A DNA stretch of 64,000 nucleotides, from positions 124,001-188,000 of the forward strand of contig QFQF01000003.1 in assembly GCA_003248935.1 (NCBI GenBank). The letters are read 5' to 3'. How positions within the stretch are numbered: the first letter of the stretch is position 1; each line of letters begins with the position of its first letter. Positions 62,531 through 64,000 of the stretch are shown piece by piece. This stretch comes from Sphingobium sp. GTDB taxonomy: Bacteria; Pseudomonadota; Alphaproteobacteria; Sphingomonadales; Sphingomonadaceae. The notes below the pieces were generated by a model. That model was given only the letters and a program-made list of their open reading frames with translations. It had not been told where the DNA came from and did not search any database. The position numbers and the translations under genes were made by a program.

Positions 62531-63349
62531 TTATGACGCAAGCGCGGCGTAGAATTCGCGCGTTAAACCGGCTTCGTCGCGGGCTGAGTCGTTGAACGGT
62601 GGTTTGAGGGCACCCCGAAAGTGCCGGATCACAAGACTTTGGTAATGATGAACCGGGTCGAGCCCCTCTCGGCCCGCCGCCACGTGGAACCACTTCGTCC
62701 CGGCGGCGACATGCCGCACCTCGTCGGTCATGATTCGCCCGAGCATCCGCGCCGAAACGGGGTCCGCCGCCGCCTCGAACCGCGCGATCGTCGACGGGGT
62801 GATGTCGAGCGCCCGCGCCTCCAAAACCATCGGCACGACGGCCAGCCGCGCCATCGGATCATGCGCGGTCTCCTCCGCCGCCTCCCACAGCCCGTCATGC
62901 GCCGGAAGATCTCCATAGGCGGTACCGAGCGCGGCGAGACGGCGCGAGAGCAACGCGAAGTGCATCGCTTCGTCAGCGCCGACGGACAGCCAGTCGTCGA
63001 CGAACGCGCGATCGAACGCCGCGCCGAACCGGCCGGCGCAATCGAACGCCAGGTCGATGGCGACGAACTCGATATGGGCGAGCGCATGGAGCAGGGCGAT
63101 CCGCGACCGCTCCGACCCGGCCCTGCCGCGCTTGGGCATCCGGTTGGGCGGCAGCAGTTCGGGACGGTCCGGCCGCGCGGGCCGGTCCGGCATCGCCACG
63201 TCGAAGGCATGCGCCAGCCGCCCGAGCCGCCAGTCCCGCGCCACCGCCCGCGCGCGCATCAGCTTCGCACGCGGATCGGCGGTCAGCAGCACCGACCGGC
63301 AGGCGGCGGCGATGGAGACGGTACCGGCGGTGGCAGGCGTGCCCGTCAA
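62531..63349 (-). CDS. Ferritin-like DUF455 protein
   Basis: A 272-residue all-helical protein of the DUF455 family. Probable di-iron ligands lie in HALAHIEFVAIDLAFD, SVGADEAMHFALLSRR, VLEARALDITP and IMTDEVRHVAAGTKWF (Glu and E-x-x-H pairs). A TTG start at 63349 is in frame, giving TTGA overlap with the stop of bcp (63346-63348); the first Met is far inside, so I use TTG. The oxidative-stress neighbour bcp supports an iron or redox role, but no activity is known to me for this family. Confidence 0.85.
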   Translation of the reverse strand: MTGTPATAGTVSIAAACRSVLLTADPRAKLMRARAVARDWRLGRLAHAFDVAMPDRPARPDRPELLPPNRMPKRGRAGSERSRIALLHALAHIEFVAIDLAFDCAGRFGAAFDRAFVDDWLSVGADEAMHFALLSRRLAALGTAYGDLPAHDGLWEAAEETAHDPMARLAVVPMVLEARALDITPSTIARFEAAADPVSARMLGRIMTDEVRHVAAGTKWFHVAAGREGLDPVHHYQSLVIRHFRGALKPPFNDSARDEAGLTREFYAALAS

Positions 63350-63807
63350 AGCGCGCGGACCGCCGCCAGCACATCCTCCGCATGCCCCTTGACCTTCACC
63401 TTCGGCCAGACGCGCAGCACCACGCCGTCGGCACCGATCAGGAAGGTCGCGCGCTCTATGCCCATATACTTCCGGCCATAGAGGCTCTTTTCCACCCAGG
63501 TCCCGAACGCCTCGCAGAAGCCGCCCTGCTTGTCCGAGGCGAGCGTCACCTTCAGCCCGTATTTATCGGCGAATTTCTTCAGCTTGGCCGGCTTGTCCTT
63601 CGACACGCCGACCACGGGCACGCCAGCCGCGGCGAAGGCATCGGCATGGGCCGTGAAATCCTGCGCCTCGCTGGTGCAGCCGGGCGTATCGGCCTTCGGA
63701 TAGAAATAGAGGACCAGCGCCGCGCCGCGAAAGCGCTCCAGCGTGAAGGGCGCGCCCTCCATATCCTGCAACGGCGCATCCGGCGCCTTCTGTCCTGCCT
63801 CGATCAT
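63346..63807 (-). CDS. bcp: Thioredoxin-dependent thiol peroxidase (BCP/PrxQ)
   Basis: Peroxiredoxin reducing peroxides, 153 residues, starting MIEAGQKAPDAPLQDMEGAP. The peroxidatic Cys44 is in YPKADTPGCTSEAQDF. E. coli BCP has its resolving Cys five residues later; here that position is not Cys, and Cys98 (KQGGFCEAFG) is the only other candidate, as in the alpha-3 type. ATG overlaps the TGA of the upstream glnE-like gene (ATGA at 63804-63807) and its TGA overlaps the next gene, so the three are coupled. Confidence 0.93.
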   Translation of the reverse strand: MIEAGQKAPDAPLQDMEGAPFTLERFRGAALVLYFYPKADTPGCTSEAQDFTAHADAFAAAGVPVVGVSKDKPAKLKKFADKYGLKVTLASDKQGGFCEAFGTWVEKSLYGRKYMGIERATFLIGADGVVLRVWPKVKVKGHAEDVLAAVRAL

Positions 63808-64000
63808 GCTGTAGCGTCTCCGTTCGGGGGGAAGGCGGCGGCGATGGCGCCCCATGCCCGCGATATGCTCTGCCGCGCCGCGTCGTAGCTGGCAAGCAGG
63901 CTGTCCCAGTCGGCCGCGCCGCACGCACGCGCGACCAGCGGGCGCGACGCCTCCGGCGGTTCGGTCGAGCGCGGCGACACGAGGCGCGAGACGATGAGGA
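63804..64000 (-). CDS. glnE: Probable GlnE (glutamine synthetase adenylyltransferase), C-terminus only
   Basis: The frame runs off the right edge; the visible end reads LIVSRLVSPRSTEPPEASRP, LVARACGAADWDSLLASYDA, then ARQSISRAWGAIAAAFPPNG and DATA, stopping at TGA 63804-63806. The pattern (short helical tail with AADWDSLLASYDAARQSI) resembles the C-terminal tail of alphaproteobacterial GlnE, which controls GlnA by adenylylation. Only about 65 residues are visible, so the identity is tentative. It overlaps bcp by four bases. Confidence 0.55.
   Translation of the reverse strand, partial: LIVSRLVSPRSTEPPEASRPLVARACGAADWDSLLASYDAARQSISRAWGAIAAAFPPNGDATA

Overview
The window is a high-GC chromosomal segment of an alphaproteobacterium, most likely a Sphingomonadales member (Sphingomonas-like). 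Supporting this are the isolated F1-ATPase cluster atpHAGDC without Fo genes, a PopZ (DUF2497) polar organiser in a pcm-tolC-popZ-valS neighbourhood, a one-cysteine DksA, a type-2 ArgC, a split glycine decarboxylase (GcvPA/GcvPB), and short intergenic palindromes. No integrase, transposase, CRISPR array or rRNA was seen. There is one tRNA (Cys). Genes at both edges are cut by the window: an unrecognised membrane protein on the left and the C-terminus of a probable GlnE on the right.

Layout. 1-2.7 kb: membrane protein and a methyl-accepting chemotaxis protein. 3.0-8.5 kb: the F1 ATP synthase operon, interrupted between atpA and atpG by a LysE-type exporter and ending in an epsilon gene that encodes only the N-terminal domain. 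8.5-12.7 kb: an AT-rich, probably acquired three-gene envelope-glycosylation cassette: GtrB-like polyprenyl-phosphate glycosyltransferase, GtrA fused to a large multi-spanning GT-C-like protein, and an AUR1-like PAP2 enzyme. 12.8-16.1 kb: orphan cpaF, an exported methyltransferase-like protein, PilZ protein and DksA. 16.6-29.7 kb: a Ser/Gly-rich PEP-CTERM-like surface protein behind a leader ORF, serS, surE, a K+ channel, rimO, secreted proteins and lipoproteins including an MliC-like lysozyme inhibitor, an M17 aminopeptidase, an overlapping marR / NlpC-P60 / argC string, and an EamA transporter.

29.9-36 kb: the glycine cleavage operon gcvT-H-PA-PB on the minus strand, preceded by a tandem glycine riboswitch, then dgt. 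36-41.4 kb: small proteins, sucC with a promoter carrying repeated TTTGCRA boxes, and etfBA. 41.8-47.5 kb: nhaA, then an NfrB-like glycosyltransferase translationally coupled to an NfrA-C-like outer-membrane protein (a candidate minimal glycan synthesis and export pair), and a TSUP transporter coupled to a TIGR02186-like membrane protein. 47.5-57.3 kb: HerA-like ATPase, MATE pump, tRNA-Cys, pcm-tolC-popZ-valS-gloA. 57.4-64 kb (all minus strand): a WcaJ-like sugar-phosphate transferase, an FkbM methyltransferase, a ThuA-like protein, ErpA, an M23 peptidase, and a tightly overlapping glnE-bcp-DUF455 string.

The best candidates for new biology are the AT-rich gtrB / gtrA-GT-C / AUR1-like cassette and the reduced NfrB/NfrA pair. 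Both would build or modify surface glycans or glycolipids in an organism group that uses glycosphingolipids in its envelope. All family assignments come from reading motifs in the translated sequence; no database search was run.
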